A DNA stretch of 16,091 bases from JABCPE02 sp963517805 (GCA_963517805.1 CAUQHD010000017.1:1-16091), one strand, 5' to 3'. Shown: positions 1-7,249, counted from the stretch's first letter. Translations and numbers: made by a program. The notes: generated from the sequence alone by a model not told the origin.

Positions 1-318
1 AAAAAAGTAGGAAATATCAATTATATTTTCTGTGATGATGAATACCTGCTAAAAGTAAATCAGGATTTTCTTAATCATGATTATTATACGGACATCATCA
101 CTTTTGACTATGTAAAGGGCAAAACCATAAGCGGAGATATTTTTATATCTTTGCCGCGCATTTCGGAAAACGCCTCTACCCTATCCAGTGGTTTTGAAAA
201 GGAATTACTACGGGTTCTGGCTCATGGTGTTCTTCACCTTTGCGGGTATAAAGACAAGTCCGATGAAGAACAAAAAACAATGCGGGCGAAAGAAGATTTT
301 TATATCAATTTATTTTAA
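1..318 (+). CDS. ybeY: Endoribonuclease YbeY, 3' part (5' end outside the window)
   Basis: The frame is open from base 1 to a TAA at 316-318, giving the last 105 residues. YbeY is a zinc-dependent endoribonuclease involved in 16S rRNA 3' maturation and ribosome quality control in the cytoplasm. The family signature is visible as HGVLHLCGYKDK near the C-terminus, matching HGxLHLxGYDH, preceded by TDIITFDY and ISGDIFIS, which match the conserved region before the active site. The third metal-ligand His of the classical motif is replaced by the KDK stretch. I recall this as usual in Bacteroidetes YbeY proteins, so it does not imply inactivation. The gene ends directly before a parS-like palindrome and mnmG. 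The N-terminus is missing, so full length cannot be judged. Confidence 0.93.
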   Translation, partial: KKVGNINYIFCDDEYLLKVNQDFLNHDYYTDIITFDYVKGKTISGDIFISLPRISENASTLSSGFEKELLRVLAHGVLHLCGYKDKSDEEQKTMRAKEDFYINLF

Positions 319-334
319 TGTTTCCCGTGAAACA
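319..334. promoter_or_regulatory. parS-like 16-mer between ybeY and mnmG (may double as terminator)
   Basis: The sequence TGTTTCCCGTGAAACA differs at one central base from the broadly conserved parS consensus TGTTTCACGTGAAACA, the ParB-binding site for chromosome segregation. It starts one base after the ybeY stop codon. The arms AATGTTTC and GAAACATT form an 8-bp stem with a CCGT loop followed by TTTTTATT, so an alternative or additional role is a rho-independent terminator for ybeY. A second parS-like site lies after mnmG. ParB binding is inferred, not shown. Confidence 0.5.
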
Positions 335-365
335 TTTTTATTATTTATAAACTTATTTACAATAT

Positions 366-2228
366 ATGATAAACGAAATATATGATGTAATCGTAGTAGG
401 TGGAGGACACGCAGGCTGTGAAGCTGCCGCTGCTGCTGCTAATCTCGGCTCTAAAACTATGCTGGTTACCATGAACATGCAGACCATCGGACAGATGAGC
501 TGTAACCCTGCGATGGGCGGAATAGCAAAAGGACAAATCGTTCGTGAAATAGATGCACTTGGCGGGTATTCTGGAATTATAGCCGATAAATCTGCCATAC
601 AGTTCAAAATGCTTAATCTATCAAAAGGACCTGCTATGTGGTCGCCACGAACTCAAAACGACAGAATGCTCTTTGCAGAAGAATGGAGATTAGCTTTAGA
701 AAACACTCCTAACCTTGATTTTTTTCAAGATATGGTGAAAAATATCATTATAGAAAATGGTAAAGTGGCAGGAGTAATTACCAATATCGGTGTAGAAATT
801 CGTGGTAAAGCAGTAGTTCTTACCAATGGAACTTTCCTAAATGGGCTGATACATATCGGAGAAAAACAATTTGGCGGTGGAAGAATGGGCGAACCAAAAG
901 CTTTTGGAATTACAGAACAATTAGTAAGTTTAGGTTTTGAAGCAGGAAGAATGAAAACAGGAACGCCTGTAAGAATAGATGGAAGAAGTCTAGATTATTC
1001 CAAAATGGAGGAACAAAAAGGCGATGAAAATCCACAAAAATTCTCCTATCTTGATACTCCTAAACTCAAAGAACAAAGAAGCTGCTATATCACTTACACA
1101 AACGAAACTGTACATGATATTCTCCGCTCTGGGTTTGACAGAAGCCCAATGTTCAACGGAACCATACAAAGTATAGGACCAAGATACTGCCCAAGTATAG
1201 AGGATAAAATCAATCGTTTCGCTGAACGAAACAGACACCAGCTTTTCGTAGAACCAGAAGGATGGAAAACTGTTGAAATCTATGTAAATGGTTTCAGCTC
1301 TTCGCTTCCAGAAGATATTCAGGCCAAAGCGCTAAGACATGTACTAGGTTTTGAAAATGCTAAAATATTTCGCCCAGGTTATGCCATAGAGTATGACTAC
1401 TTCCCTCCTACTCAGCTGAAACATACTTTAGAAACCAAACTGATTGAAAATTTATTTTTCGCTGGACAAATCAACGGAACTACTGGCTACGAAGAAGCAG
1501 CAGGGCAAGGACTAATTGCAGGAATCAATGCTCATAACAAAGTTTACAGCAAAGATGAATTTACCCTCAGCAGAGACGAAGCCTATATAGGTGTACTGAT
1601 AGATGACCTCATCACGAAAGGAACAGAAGAGCCTTATCGTATGTTCACATCAAGAGCAGAATATAGACTACTTCTAAGACAAGACAATGCTGATATCCGT
1701 CTGACCGAAAAATCTTATAACATAGGTTTAGCATCAGAAGAAAGACTCAGAAAAGTAGAGGAAAAAATCAAAAAGTCTGGAGAGCTGGAAGAATTCCTTA
1801 AAGAATTATCATTAAAACCAAATGTTATAAATCCTATTCTTGAAGAAAATGAAAGCAACCCTGTAGACCAAGCATACAGAGCATCTCAAATATTAACTCG
1901 TCCTAATATAAATTTAGAAAAACTTTCTAAAATAGAAATCATAGGAAATAAAGCAAGAGAATATTCTGAAGAAATACAGGAACAAGCAGAAATCAATATA
2001 AAATACAAAGGCTATATAGAAAAAGAAAAAGAAAATGTAGCAAAACTCCAAAGAATGGAAAATATAAAAATTCCAGATGATTTTGATTTCAACAAAGTAG
2101 CCTCACTTTCTTCGGAAGCTCTACAAAAGATGAATAATATTCGTCCAAAAAATATCGCACAGGCTTCTAGAATATCAGGAGTGTCACCAGCGGATATTAA
2201 TGTTTTATTAATTTATTTAGGAAAATAA
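366..2228 (+). CDS. mnmG: tRNA uridine-5-carboxymethylaminomethyl modification enzyme MnmG (GidA)
   Basis: This 620-residue protein has the normal length for the family. MnmG works with the GTPase MnmE to install the cmnm5 group on the wobble uridine of certain tRNAs, using FAD and folate. The FAD-binding glycine motif VVGGGHAGCEAA is at residues 10-21. Family-typical blocks follow: GQMSCNPAMGGIAKGQIVRE near residue 43, GPRYCPSIEDK near 273, and TSRAEYRLLLRQDNADIRLTE near 425, followed by the helical C-terminal domain that contacts MnmE and tRNA. The ATG at 366 puts the glycine motif at the expected distance from the N-terminus. In many bacteria this gene neighbours the replication origin. 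Here it lies between two parS-like palindromes and about 3 kb from a DnaA-box cluster. No clear TAnnTTTG promoter is seen in the 47 bases before it. Confidence 0.98.
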   Translation: MINEIYDVIVVGGGHAGCEAAAAAANLGSKTMLVTMNMQTIGQMSCNPAMGGIAKGQIVREIDALGGYSGIIADKSAIQFKMLNLSKGPAMWSPRTQNDRMLFAEEWRLALENTPNLDFFQDMVKNIIIENGKVAGVITNIGVEIRGKAVVLTNGTFLNGLIHIGEKQFGGGRMGEPKAFGITEQLVSLGFEAGRMKTGTPVRIDGRSLDYSKMEEQKGDENPQKFSYLDTPKLKEQRSCYITYTNETVHDILRSGFDRSPMFNGTIQSIGPRYCPSIEDKINRFAERNRHQLFVEPEGWKTVEIYVNGFSSSLPEDIQAKALRHVLGFENAKIFRPGYAIEYDYFPPTQLKHTLETKLIENLFFAGQINGTTGYEEAAGQGLIAGINAHNKVYSKDEFTLSRDEAYIGVLIDDLITKGTEEPYRMFTSRAEYRLLLRQDNADIRLTEKSYNIGLASEERLRKVEEKIKKSGELEEFLKELSLKPNVINPILEENESNPVDQAYRASQILTRPNINLEKLSKIEIIGNKAREYSEEIQEQAEINIKYKGYIEKEKENVAKLQRMENIKIPDDFDFNKVASLSSEALQKMNNIRPKNIAQASRISGVSPADINVLLIYLGK

Positions 2229-2266
2229 AATCACAATGTTTCACATGAAACATTGTGATTGTTTTA
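2229..2266. promoter_or_regulatory. parS-like palindrome after mnmG, also a probable terminator
   Basis: At 2237-2252 the sequence TGTTTCACATGAAACA matches the parS consensus TGTTTCACGTGAAACA at 15 of 16 bases. It is the core of a larger perfect inverted repeat: 2229-2243 is the exact reverse complement of 2246-2260, separated by only CA. As RNA it would form a 14-bp stem with a 4-base loop followed by GTTTTAT, so it could also terminate mnmG transcription. Sharing the same 16-mer core with the site at 319-334 favours a DNA-binding role in addition to termination. Confidence 0.55.
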
Positions 2267-2278
2267 TAAAAAATTAAA

Positions 2279-3103
2279 ATGAAAATAAAAGACCACTTTC
2301 TTTCACAAGAGGAATTTGAAATTATAGAAACAGAAATCCAAGGGATTTATAAAACTTCTCCTCTTCCCGATGATTTAGGTAAATATTATGAAAGCAAAGA
2401 TTACATTTCACATCATCAGGATTCGGGAAGTTTAAAAGAAAAAGTATATAAATTTTTACAGAAGTTTAATCTTAATTATAAAAAAAATATAATCAAGAAT
2501 GAAATAGGAACTCATTTGAAAATATTAGACTACGGATGCGGCGCGGGAGAGTTTGTGAAATTTATAGAAAACGAATACACCACTTTCGGATTTGAACCAA
2601 ATGAAAATGCAAGAAATTTTGCAAAACAAAAATCCGAAAAAACAATTTTCATTTCCAATCCAGAACTCACAGAAATAGAAAACGGAAGTCTGGACGCTAT
2701 CACTCTATGGCATGTTTTCGAGCATATAGAGGAAAGAGAAAAATACCTGAAAATTTTTTATGAGAAATTAAAACCAAATGGACTTCTCATCATCGCCGTT
2801 CCGAACCACACTTCCTATGATGGTAAAAAATATAAAGAATTTTGGGCTGCTTATGATGTGCCGAGACACATTTGGCATTTCTCAAAATCAGGAATGGAAA
2901 AATTGATGAATAATGAAAATTGGAAAATCAGAAAAATAAAACCCCTCCTGCTCGATTCTTATTATATCTCCATGCTGAGTGAAAAATATAAGAAAAATCC
3001 TCTTTTTTGGCTTTTTGGAGCAATTCACGGAGCGATTTCTAATTTTAAAGCGTCAAAAACGGGTGAATTTTCGAGTTTGATATATATTATCGAAAAAATT
3101 TAG
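2279..3103 (+). CDS. Class I SAM-dependent methyltransferase
   Basis: The 274-residue protein carries the class I methyltransferase landmarks. Motif I, ILDYGCGAGEF, is at residues 82-92 and binds SAM. An acidic position that should contact the ribose follows at FGFEPNENA, near 103-111. Motif IV-like DAITLWHVFEHI is at 139-150 and LKPNGLLIIAVPN at 164-176. This pattern fits the Methyltransf_11/23 group. The substrate cannot be told from the sequence; relatives act on quinones, lipids, sugars or small molecules. Residues 1-80 are a less conserved N-terminal extension containing a DDLGKYYESKDYISH segment, which is common in methyltransferases linked to glycan loci. The gene is 50 bases downstream of mnmG, separated by the palindrome and probable terminator, so it may have its own promoter. 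Confidence 0.88.
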   Translation: MKIKDHFLSQEEFEIIETEIQGIYKTSPLPDDLGKYYESKDYISHHQDSGSLKEKVYKFLQKFNLNYKKNIIKNEIGTHLKILDYGCGAGEFVKFIENEYTTFGFEPNENARNFAKQKSEKTIFISNPELTEIENGSLDAITLWHVFEHIEEREKYLKIFYEKLKPNGLLIIAVPNHTSYDGKKYKEFWAAYDVPRHIWHFSKSGMEKLMNNENWKIRKIKPLLLDSYYISMLSEKYKKNPLFWLFGAIHGAISNFKASKTGEFSSLIYIIEKI

Positions 3104-3190
3104 AAAATAGATTTTTAATAGGTTTATTAAAGCTGATTTTTCACTCAAAAATAACTTTTTCAAGAAATTTTTAAATTAAAATAAAATATC

Positions 3191-3937
3191 ATGTTTGAAT
3201 TTTTTAGTAACATATCAAAAATTAAATTTGTAGGAGAACTGACAGTGGATGTTGTTTTTTTACGACTTTTACTGGCTGTCATTTTCGGAGGACTTGTCGG
3301 TATCGAAAGAGAAAGAAAACACAAACCTGCTGGATTCAGAACTTACATTCTTGTGTGCTTCGGTGCAGCGATAGTTTCCATGGTTCAGGACCAACTAAGA
3401 TTGAATATCTACGGATTTGAAAAAGATTTCAAAGGTCTTGCAGCAATTATGAAAACTGATTTGGGGCGTCTCGGGGCGCAGGTCATCAGCGGAATAGGTT
3501 TCCTAGGCGCAGGAAGTATTATCAAAGAAAAAGGTGAAGTAGGCGGACTGACCACGGCGGCTGGAATCTGGGCTACTGGCTGCGTAGGCTTAGGAATTGG
3601 CTGGGGATTTTATAACATTGCACTCATTGCCATTATTTTTATGCTCATCATCATGATAGCGCTGAAAAAGGTAGAAACTGTTTTCATGAAAAAATCTTCT
3701 AATCTGATTTTTGAAATTGAAATTGATGAAAATACTGAAGTTTCAGAAATAATTTCCGAATGCTATGCTGTTTTTCTACAAAAAGAAATAATCATCAATA
3801 AAGTTGATAAAAACCTGAAAAACAATATTATAACATTCAATGCAACCACCGAGGAAAATAATAACAATCTCTCAGAAATTGTAATGACTCTTTCCTCAAA
3901 AAATAATATAAAATCAGTAAAAGATATGAGTATTTAA
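3191..3937 (+). CDS. MgtC/SapB family inner-membrane protein
   Basis: The 248-residue protein has an N-terminal hydrophobic half with about four to five membrane segments and a soluble C-terminal domain from about residue 165. The hallmark of the MgtC/SapB family is LLLAVIFGGLVGIERERKHKPAGFRTYILV at about residues 26-55, followed by GAQVISGIGFLGAGSII near 95 and TTAAGIWATGCVGLGIG near 117. MgtC in Salmonella is a virulence and low-magnesium factor; most family members in environmental bacteria have no defined role, so a function in magnesium homeostasis is only suggested. The C-terminal part has the small alpha/beta character of the ACT-like domain seen in longer MgtC proteins. A TAACTTTT sequence at 3152-3159 resembles the flavobacterial -7 element with one mismatch. 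The gene converges on pgk. Confidence 0.9.
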   Translation: MFEFFSNISKIKFVGELTVDVVFLRLLLAVIFGGLVGIERERKHKPAGFRTYILVCFGAAIVSMVQDQLRLNIYGFEKDFKGLAAIMKTDLGRLGAQVISGIGFLGAGSIIKEKGEVGGLTTAAGIWATGCVGLGIGWGFYNIALIAIIFMLIIMIALKKVETVFMKKSSNLIFEIEIDENTEVSEIISECYAVFLQKEIIINKVDKNLKNNIITFNATTEENNNNLSEIVMTLSSKNNIKSVKDMSI

Positions 3938-3944
3938 TATTCAT

Positions 3945-3985
3945 AAAAAGAAGCGAACCCTAAAATTTAGAGTTCGCTTCTTTTT
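3945..3985. terminator. Bidirectional rho-independent terminator between mgtC-like gene and pgk
   Basis: An inverted repeat with arms AAAAAGAAGCGAACCCTAAA and TTTAGAGTTCGCTTCTTTTT pairs over about 20 bp with one mismatch and almost no loop. A-runs on the left and T-runs on the right provide the U-tract in both directions. It lies between two convergent genes, 8 bases after one stop codon and 11 bases before the other. Confidence 0.85.
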
Positions 3986-3995
3986 ATAATTACAA

Positions 3996-5186
3996 TTATT
4001 TGTTAATAGCTGATACTCCTGGAAGTTCCAGCCCTTCAAGGCTTTCCAGCATCGCTCCACCACCTGTGGATACATAAGAAACCTTATCTCCGTAGCCAAA
4101 CTGCTTCACGAATGCCACGCTGTCCCCTCCCCCTACGAGAGAAAACGCACCCGCCTTAGTAGCCTCTGCTATACTGTCTCCCAGAGCTTTAGTTCCCTCA
4201 GCAAAATTAGACATTTCAAAAACTCCCAAAGGACCATTCCAAAGAATAGTTTTGGAATTCATAATCACATCATTATTTATTTTTTGTGACTCACTTCCTA
4301 CATCCAGCCCCATCCAGCCGTCTGGAATTTCATTTGCTGCCACTTCTTTTCTTTCGGCATCATTATTAAACTCTTTCGCTGCGATAACATCCACAGGAAT
4401 ATAAACTTTAACATTCTGATTTTTAGCCTTTTCTAAAATTTCTAAAGCCAAATCCAGCTTGTCATCCTCCACCAAAGAATTTCCTACATTTCCGCCTTGC
4501 GCTTTGATAAAAGTGAAAGCCATTCCACCACCGATAATCAGATTATCCACCACTGGCAGAATATTTTCTATAATAGTGATTTTAGTAGAAACTTTAGAAC
4601 CTCCAAGTATCGCTGTAATAGGCTTTTCTCCAGAATGAAGGACTTTATCTATCGCTTCTAATTCTTTCGCCATAAGCAGCCCGAAAAACTTAGTCTGAGG
4701 GAAAAATTCAGCGATAACTGCCGTAGAAGCATGTGCTCTGTGAGCCGTACCAAAGGCATCATTCACATACGCATCGCCTAATTTGGCTAACTTCTCTGCA
4801 AATGCTTTGTCTCCTTTTTCTTCCTCGTTATAGAATCTAAGGTTTTCTAATAAAAGGATTTCTCCGCTTTTCAGCTCAGAAGCTAGTTTTACAGCTTCTT
4901 CACCGATGCAGTCATGAGCGAACTTCACAGATTTACCCAAAATTTTTTCTATCTCAGGAAGAATGTGTTTTAGTGAGTATTTATCATTTTTCTCTCCTTT
5001 TGGTCGTCCTAAATGCGTCATCAGGATAACCGAACCGCCATCGGAAAGAATTTTTTCAATCGTAGGTTTCACAGCCGCGATTCTGGTATTATCCGTTACC
5101 TTTAGGTTTTCATCCTGAGGGACATTAAAGTCTACTCTTACCAAGGCTTTTTTACCAGAAAAATCAAATTGTTTAATCGTTTTCAT
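3996..5186 (-). CDS. pgk: Phosphoglycerate kinase
   Basis: The 396-residue protein has the usual bacterial length. It transfers phosphate from 1,3-bisphosphoglycerate to ADP in glycolysis, in the cytoplasm. The N-terminal substrate domain shows ALVRVDFNVP near residues 14-23, a conserved TRI at the substrate-binding site, and HLGRPKGE near 58-65. The nucleotide domain shows AILGGSKVSTKI near 195, LWNGPLGVFE near 315, GGGDSVAF at about 352-359 and STGGGAMLE at about 373-381. The start ATG follows an A/T-only stretch, with a -7 element about 30 bases upstream. The gene stands alone, transcribed away from the DnaA-box cluster behind its promoter. Confidence 0.98.
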   Translation of the reverse strand: MKTIKQFDFSGKKALVRVDFNVPQDENLKVTDNTRIAAVKPTIEKILSDGGSVILMTHLGRPKGEKNDKYSLKHILPEIEKILGKSVKFAHDCIGEEAVKLASELKSGEILLLENLRFYNEEEKGDKAFAEKLAKLGDAYVNDAFGTAHRAHASTAVIAEFFPQTKFFGLLMAKELEAIDKVLHSGEKPITAILGGSKVSTKITIIENILPVVDNLIIGGGMAFTFIKAQGGNVGNSLVEDDKLDLALEILEKAKNQNVKVYIPVDVIAAKEFNNDAERKEVAANEIPDGWMGLDVGSESQKINNDVIMNSKTILWNGPLGVFEMSNFAEGTKALGDSIAEATKAGAFSLVGGGDSVAFVKQFGYGDKVSYVSTGGGAMLESLEGLELPGVSAINK

Positions 5187-5216
5187 ATGTATATATTTTT
5201 ATTTGATTACTTTCTG

Positions 5217-5224
5217 CAAAGTTA
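5217..5224 (-). promoter_or_regulatory. Promoter -7 element for pgk
   Basis: On the minus strand the sequence TAACTTTG matches the Bacteroidetes sigma-ABfr -7 consensus TAnnTTTG exactly. It would start transcription near 5211, leaving a leader of about 25 bases before the pgk ATG at 5186. No convincing -33 TTG was found at the usual spacing, which keeps confidence moderate. Confidence 0.5.
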
Positions 5225-5340
5225 ATTTATAAATTCGTCCAATAAAAATTTTAGCCAACAAAAAATTCCCCAATCACCACACTATTACATTATTCATTTT
5301 ATTATTTATTAAAAAAAAGATATATGATGTATATTGTTAT

Positions 5341-5674
5341 AGAGCTGGGTTTAGTGGATAAATTTTTTATGAAAGTTTAGCACAAATATTTTAGCTAAAA
5401 TTCATAGATAATTCACATCATAAAGCATTGATTTTAAATTTATAAAAAGACTTATCAACATTTGTGAATAAGTCTGAAATAAAGACAATGTGACCAAGTG
5501 TAATGTGAATAAGCCTATTAAAAAACAAATGTTTTTATTTGAAAATAATTCTTGACTTGTGGGAAAATTTTTCTCATTAGAATTTTATTTCGGATTTCAA
5601 AATATTTTTTCTTGGAAGTTTTCCACATGGAATAAAGATAGTTTTTCCTCATTAGCCACAGACATTGTTGATAA
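5341..5674. other. Candidate replication origin: cluster of DnaA-box-like sequences
   Basis: The non-coding gap between pgk and the next gene is strongly AT-rich and contains many DnaA boxes (consensus TTATNCACA). Exact matches are TTATTCACA at 5463-5471 (-) and 5504-5512 (-). One-mismatch boxes are TTATCCACT 5353-5361 (-), TAATTCACA 5409-5417 (+), TTATCAACA 5452-5460 (+), TTTTCCACA 5619-5627 (+), TTAGCCACA 5652-5660 (+) and TTATCAACA 5666-5674 (-). Weaker ones occur at 5489-5497 and 5558-5566. The A/T-only-looking block at 5281-5340 is a possible DNA-unwinding element. Two parS-like sites and mnmG lie within 5.5 kb. The density is far above background for this window, but a DnaA-titration locus would look similar. 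No dnaA gene is present here. Confidence 0.6.
5449..5474. repeat. Inverted pair of DnaA boxes inside the candidate origin
   Basis: TTATCAACA (5452-5460, +) and TTATTCACA (5463-5471, -) face each other with two T bases between them. Flanking bases extend the symmetry, so GACTTAT at 5449-5455 mirrors ATAAGTC at 5468-5474. Such head-to-head box pairs are expected to help DnaA bind cooperatively. The arrangement is seen directly; the function is inferred. Confidence 0.55.
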
Positions 5675-5709
5675 AAAAATCAGATTCAGTTTTTGAGGCT
5701 GAACCTGAT
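5673..5709 (-). terminator. Rho-independent terminator of the 5735-6448 lipoprotein gene
   Basis: Read on the minus strand, ATCAGGTTCAG, a 9-base loop and CTGAATCTGAT form an 11-bp stem with one G-U pair, followed directly by TTTTTTT. It lies 26 bases after the lipoprotein stop codon. It would stop transcription before it enters the DnaA-box region and abuts the last box at 5666-5674. Confidence 0.85.
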
Positions 5710-5734
5710 GAAAAGTACCTATTTAGCTTGGTTT

Positions 5735-6448
5735 TTATTTCGTAGTAATTGTTATAAAAGAATCATCATTTTTGAATTTAAATCCTTTTTTCCTTATATC
5801 ATCTACATTAAACTTTATTTCTACCGTGTTGTTATTTACTTTTCTTACTAAATCATGTTTTCCTTCTATTTTCTTTATTTCCGAATTGAAATGGAAAGTT
5901 ACCCGATAGTTTTTAGTAAATATTATCCAATCTAAATCAGATTCTTGATCTTTATTTTTTTTGATGAGCATATCATTTAATACAGAAGTGTTTATTTTCA
6001 GGGTTTTTCCGTCCCATTCATTTTTGGAGAACAAATCAAGAACTGGAAACTCTTCTCCATCTTTTTTATTGAAGACAAGAGACAATTCTTTATTAGTCAG
6101 TTTATCAGTTTTAAAGAAAACATCTGTCAAATCCTCATCCTTATCATAGCCGCCTTTTACATATATTTTTTTCATCACTGCTAAGGTATCAGGGTGGGTG
6201 ATTCTTTCTTTTTTATCCTTTTTTAGGTTCATCTCATACAAGCTGGTCCATTCTTTTGGGAGGTCATCTTTATCTTTCTTACCCTTCTTATTCTCATCTT
6301 TAAAGATTTTTGCTGCTTCTTTCCCATCGATGTCCATTACTATACTCTGTGTTTTGTCTTCGTGCAGGGTAACATCAGCGGTTACATTACATGAAACCAA
6401 TGTAGCCATAAGCAAAACTACCATCCAAAAATAATTCCTGTTTTTCAT
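5735..6448 (-). CDS. Lipoprotein of unknown function
   Basis: The 237-residue protein starts with a type II signal peptide: basic MKNRN, a hydrophobic stretch, then the lipobox LVSC with the acylated Cys at residue 20. The mature part is hydrophilic and rich in Lys and Asp, especially the KDENKKGKKDKDD stretch around residues 50-62, and is probably beta-strand rich in its C-terminal half, where hydrophobic and polar residues alternate (YRVTFHFN, NTVEIKFN, SFITITT). The DVTLHEDKTQSIVMDIDG segment directly after the Cys resembles the start of small bacterial lipoproteins with an LppM-like fold, but that is a weak impression. I cannot assign a function. It is monocistronic, with its own terminator facing the candidate origin. 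Confidence 0.82.
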   Translation of the reverse strand: MKNRNYFWMVVLLMATLVSCNVTADVTLHEDKTQSIVMDIDGKEAAKIFKDENKKGKKDKDDLPKEWTSLYEMNLKKDKKERITHPDTLAVMKKIYVKGGYDKDEDLTDVFFKTDKLTNKELSLVFNKKDGEEFPVLDLFSKNEWDGKTLKINTSVLNDMLIKKNKDQESDLDWIIFTKNYRVTFHFNSEIKKIEGKHDLVRKVNNNTVEIKFNVDDIRKKGFKFKNDDSFITITTK

Positions 6449-6462
6449 TGTAAAATTTTTTA

Positions 6463-6470
6463 TAAAGATA
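6463..6470 (-). promoter_or_regulatory. Possible -7 element for the lipoprotein gene
   Basis: TATCTTTA on the minus strand matches TAnnTTTG at all but the last base and lies 15 bases before the lipoprotein ATG. It is divergent from the tsaB promoter candidate. No clear -33 element accompanies it. Confidence 0.3.
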
Positions 6471-6502
6471 GCAAAAAGATGTTAAAGCCGAATAATAAAT
6501 AT

Positions 6503-6510
6503 TAAATTTG
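6503..6510 (+). promoter_or_regulatory. Possible -7 element for tsaB
   Basis: TAAATTTG matches TAnnTTTG exactly but ends only four bases before the tsaB ATG at 6515. If used, the transcript would begin at or very near the start codon, so it would be leaderless or nearly so. Confidence 0.4.
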
Positions 6511-6514
6511 TCGC

Positions 6515-7198
6515 ATGAAAATTCTTCATATCGAGACTTCTTCTAAGAACTGCTCCGTTGCGGTTTCCTATCACAGGGAGCTGCTTTCTCTCTGCGAGAA
6601 AACTTCTCAGGATTACAAACAGTCCGAAAATCTCCACACCTATATAGAATGGGCTTTGGAGGGCGCTGGGATTACGCTCCGCGATTTGGACGCCATATCC
6701 CTCGGCAAGGGACCCGGCTCTTATACAGGGCTTAGAATAGGCACTGCTTCGGCTAAGGGTTTTTGTTTCGGGCTGGGCATTCCGCTCCTCGCGGTCAATT
6801 CTTTAGAAACCATGGCGGCACCTTTCTTGGGTCAGGGTTATGATGCTGTCATCCCGCTTGTAGATGCCCGCAGGATGGAGGTTTATTGCACCGTTTTTGA
6901 GGGAGCTTCCGGAGAGATGCTCACAGAGACCAATGCCAAGATTTTAGATGAAACCAGCTTTTGCGAATATGCTGATAAAAAAATACTCTTCGTAGGGGAC
7001 GGCGCTGCCAAAGCCCAAAATCTGCTGAAACTTCCTCTTGCCGAGTATAACGAAAAAATATATCCATCTGCAAAATACCTCATCAGCAGGGCGGTAGAAA
7101 AATATACCGCTGGAGATTTTGAGGACATTACTTATTTTGAACCTTTTTACCTCAAAGATTTTCACGGAGTGAAAAAATCCCAGCAGTCTCCCTTATAG
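6515..7198 (+). CDS. tsaB: tRNA threonylcarbamoyladenosine biosynthesis protein TsaB (YeaZ)
   Basis: The 227-residue protein belongs to the ASKHA-fold TsaB family. With TsaD and TsaE it transfers threonylcarbamoyl to A37 of ANN-decoding tRNAs. The family begins with MKILHIETSSKNCSVAV, as here, and shows the signature GPGSYTGLRIGTASAKG at residues 66-82, followed by VIPLVDARRMEVYC near 112-125. TsaB lacks catalytic activity and serves as the partner of TsaD. Length is normal. The last residues, KKSQQSPL, are encoded by DNA that shares AAAAATCCCAGC with a repeat at 7768-7779, so the C-terminal tail may have been altered when repeats inserted next to the gene. The coding DNA looks more GC-rich than mnmG or the lipoprotein genes. 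Confidence 0.95.
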   Translation: MKILHIETSSKNCSVAVSYHRELLSLCEKTSQDYKQSENLHTYIEWALEGAGITLRDLDAISLGKGPGSYTGLRIGTASAKGFCFGLGIPLLAVNSLETMAAPFLGQGYDAVIPLVDARRMEVYCTVFEGASGEMLTETNAKILDETSFCEYADKKILFVGDGAAKAQNLLKLPLAEYNEKIYPSAKYLISRAVEKYTAGDFEDITYFEPFYLKDFHGVKKSQQSPL

Positions 7199-7249
7199 CC
7201 CTCTCCCCCACCCTGTTCTTGGCTTCCCAGCCTTGTTCCGCTATTTTGG

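Noticed and set aside
1..318. YbeY inactivated by loss of the third zinc-ligand His
   Set aside because: From what I recall of Bacteroidetes homologues, GYKDK-type endings are common in the phylum, so this is probably a lineage feature and not decay.
3670..3695. TTTTCATGAAAA as a third parS site
   Set aside because: It lacks the TGTTTC/GAAACA arms at the right spacing and lies inside the MgtC-like coding sequence.
5617..5634. TTTTCCACATGGAATA as another parS-like site
   Set aside because: It has three mismatches to the TGTTCCACGTGGAACA form of parS and is better explained by the DnaA box TTTTCCACA.
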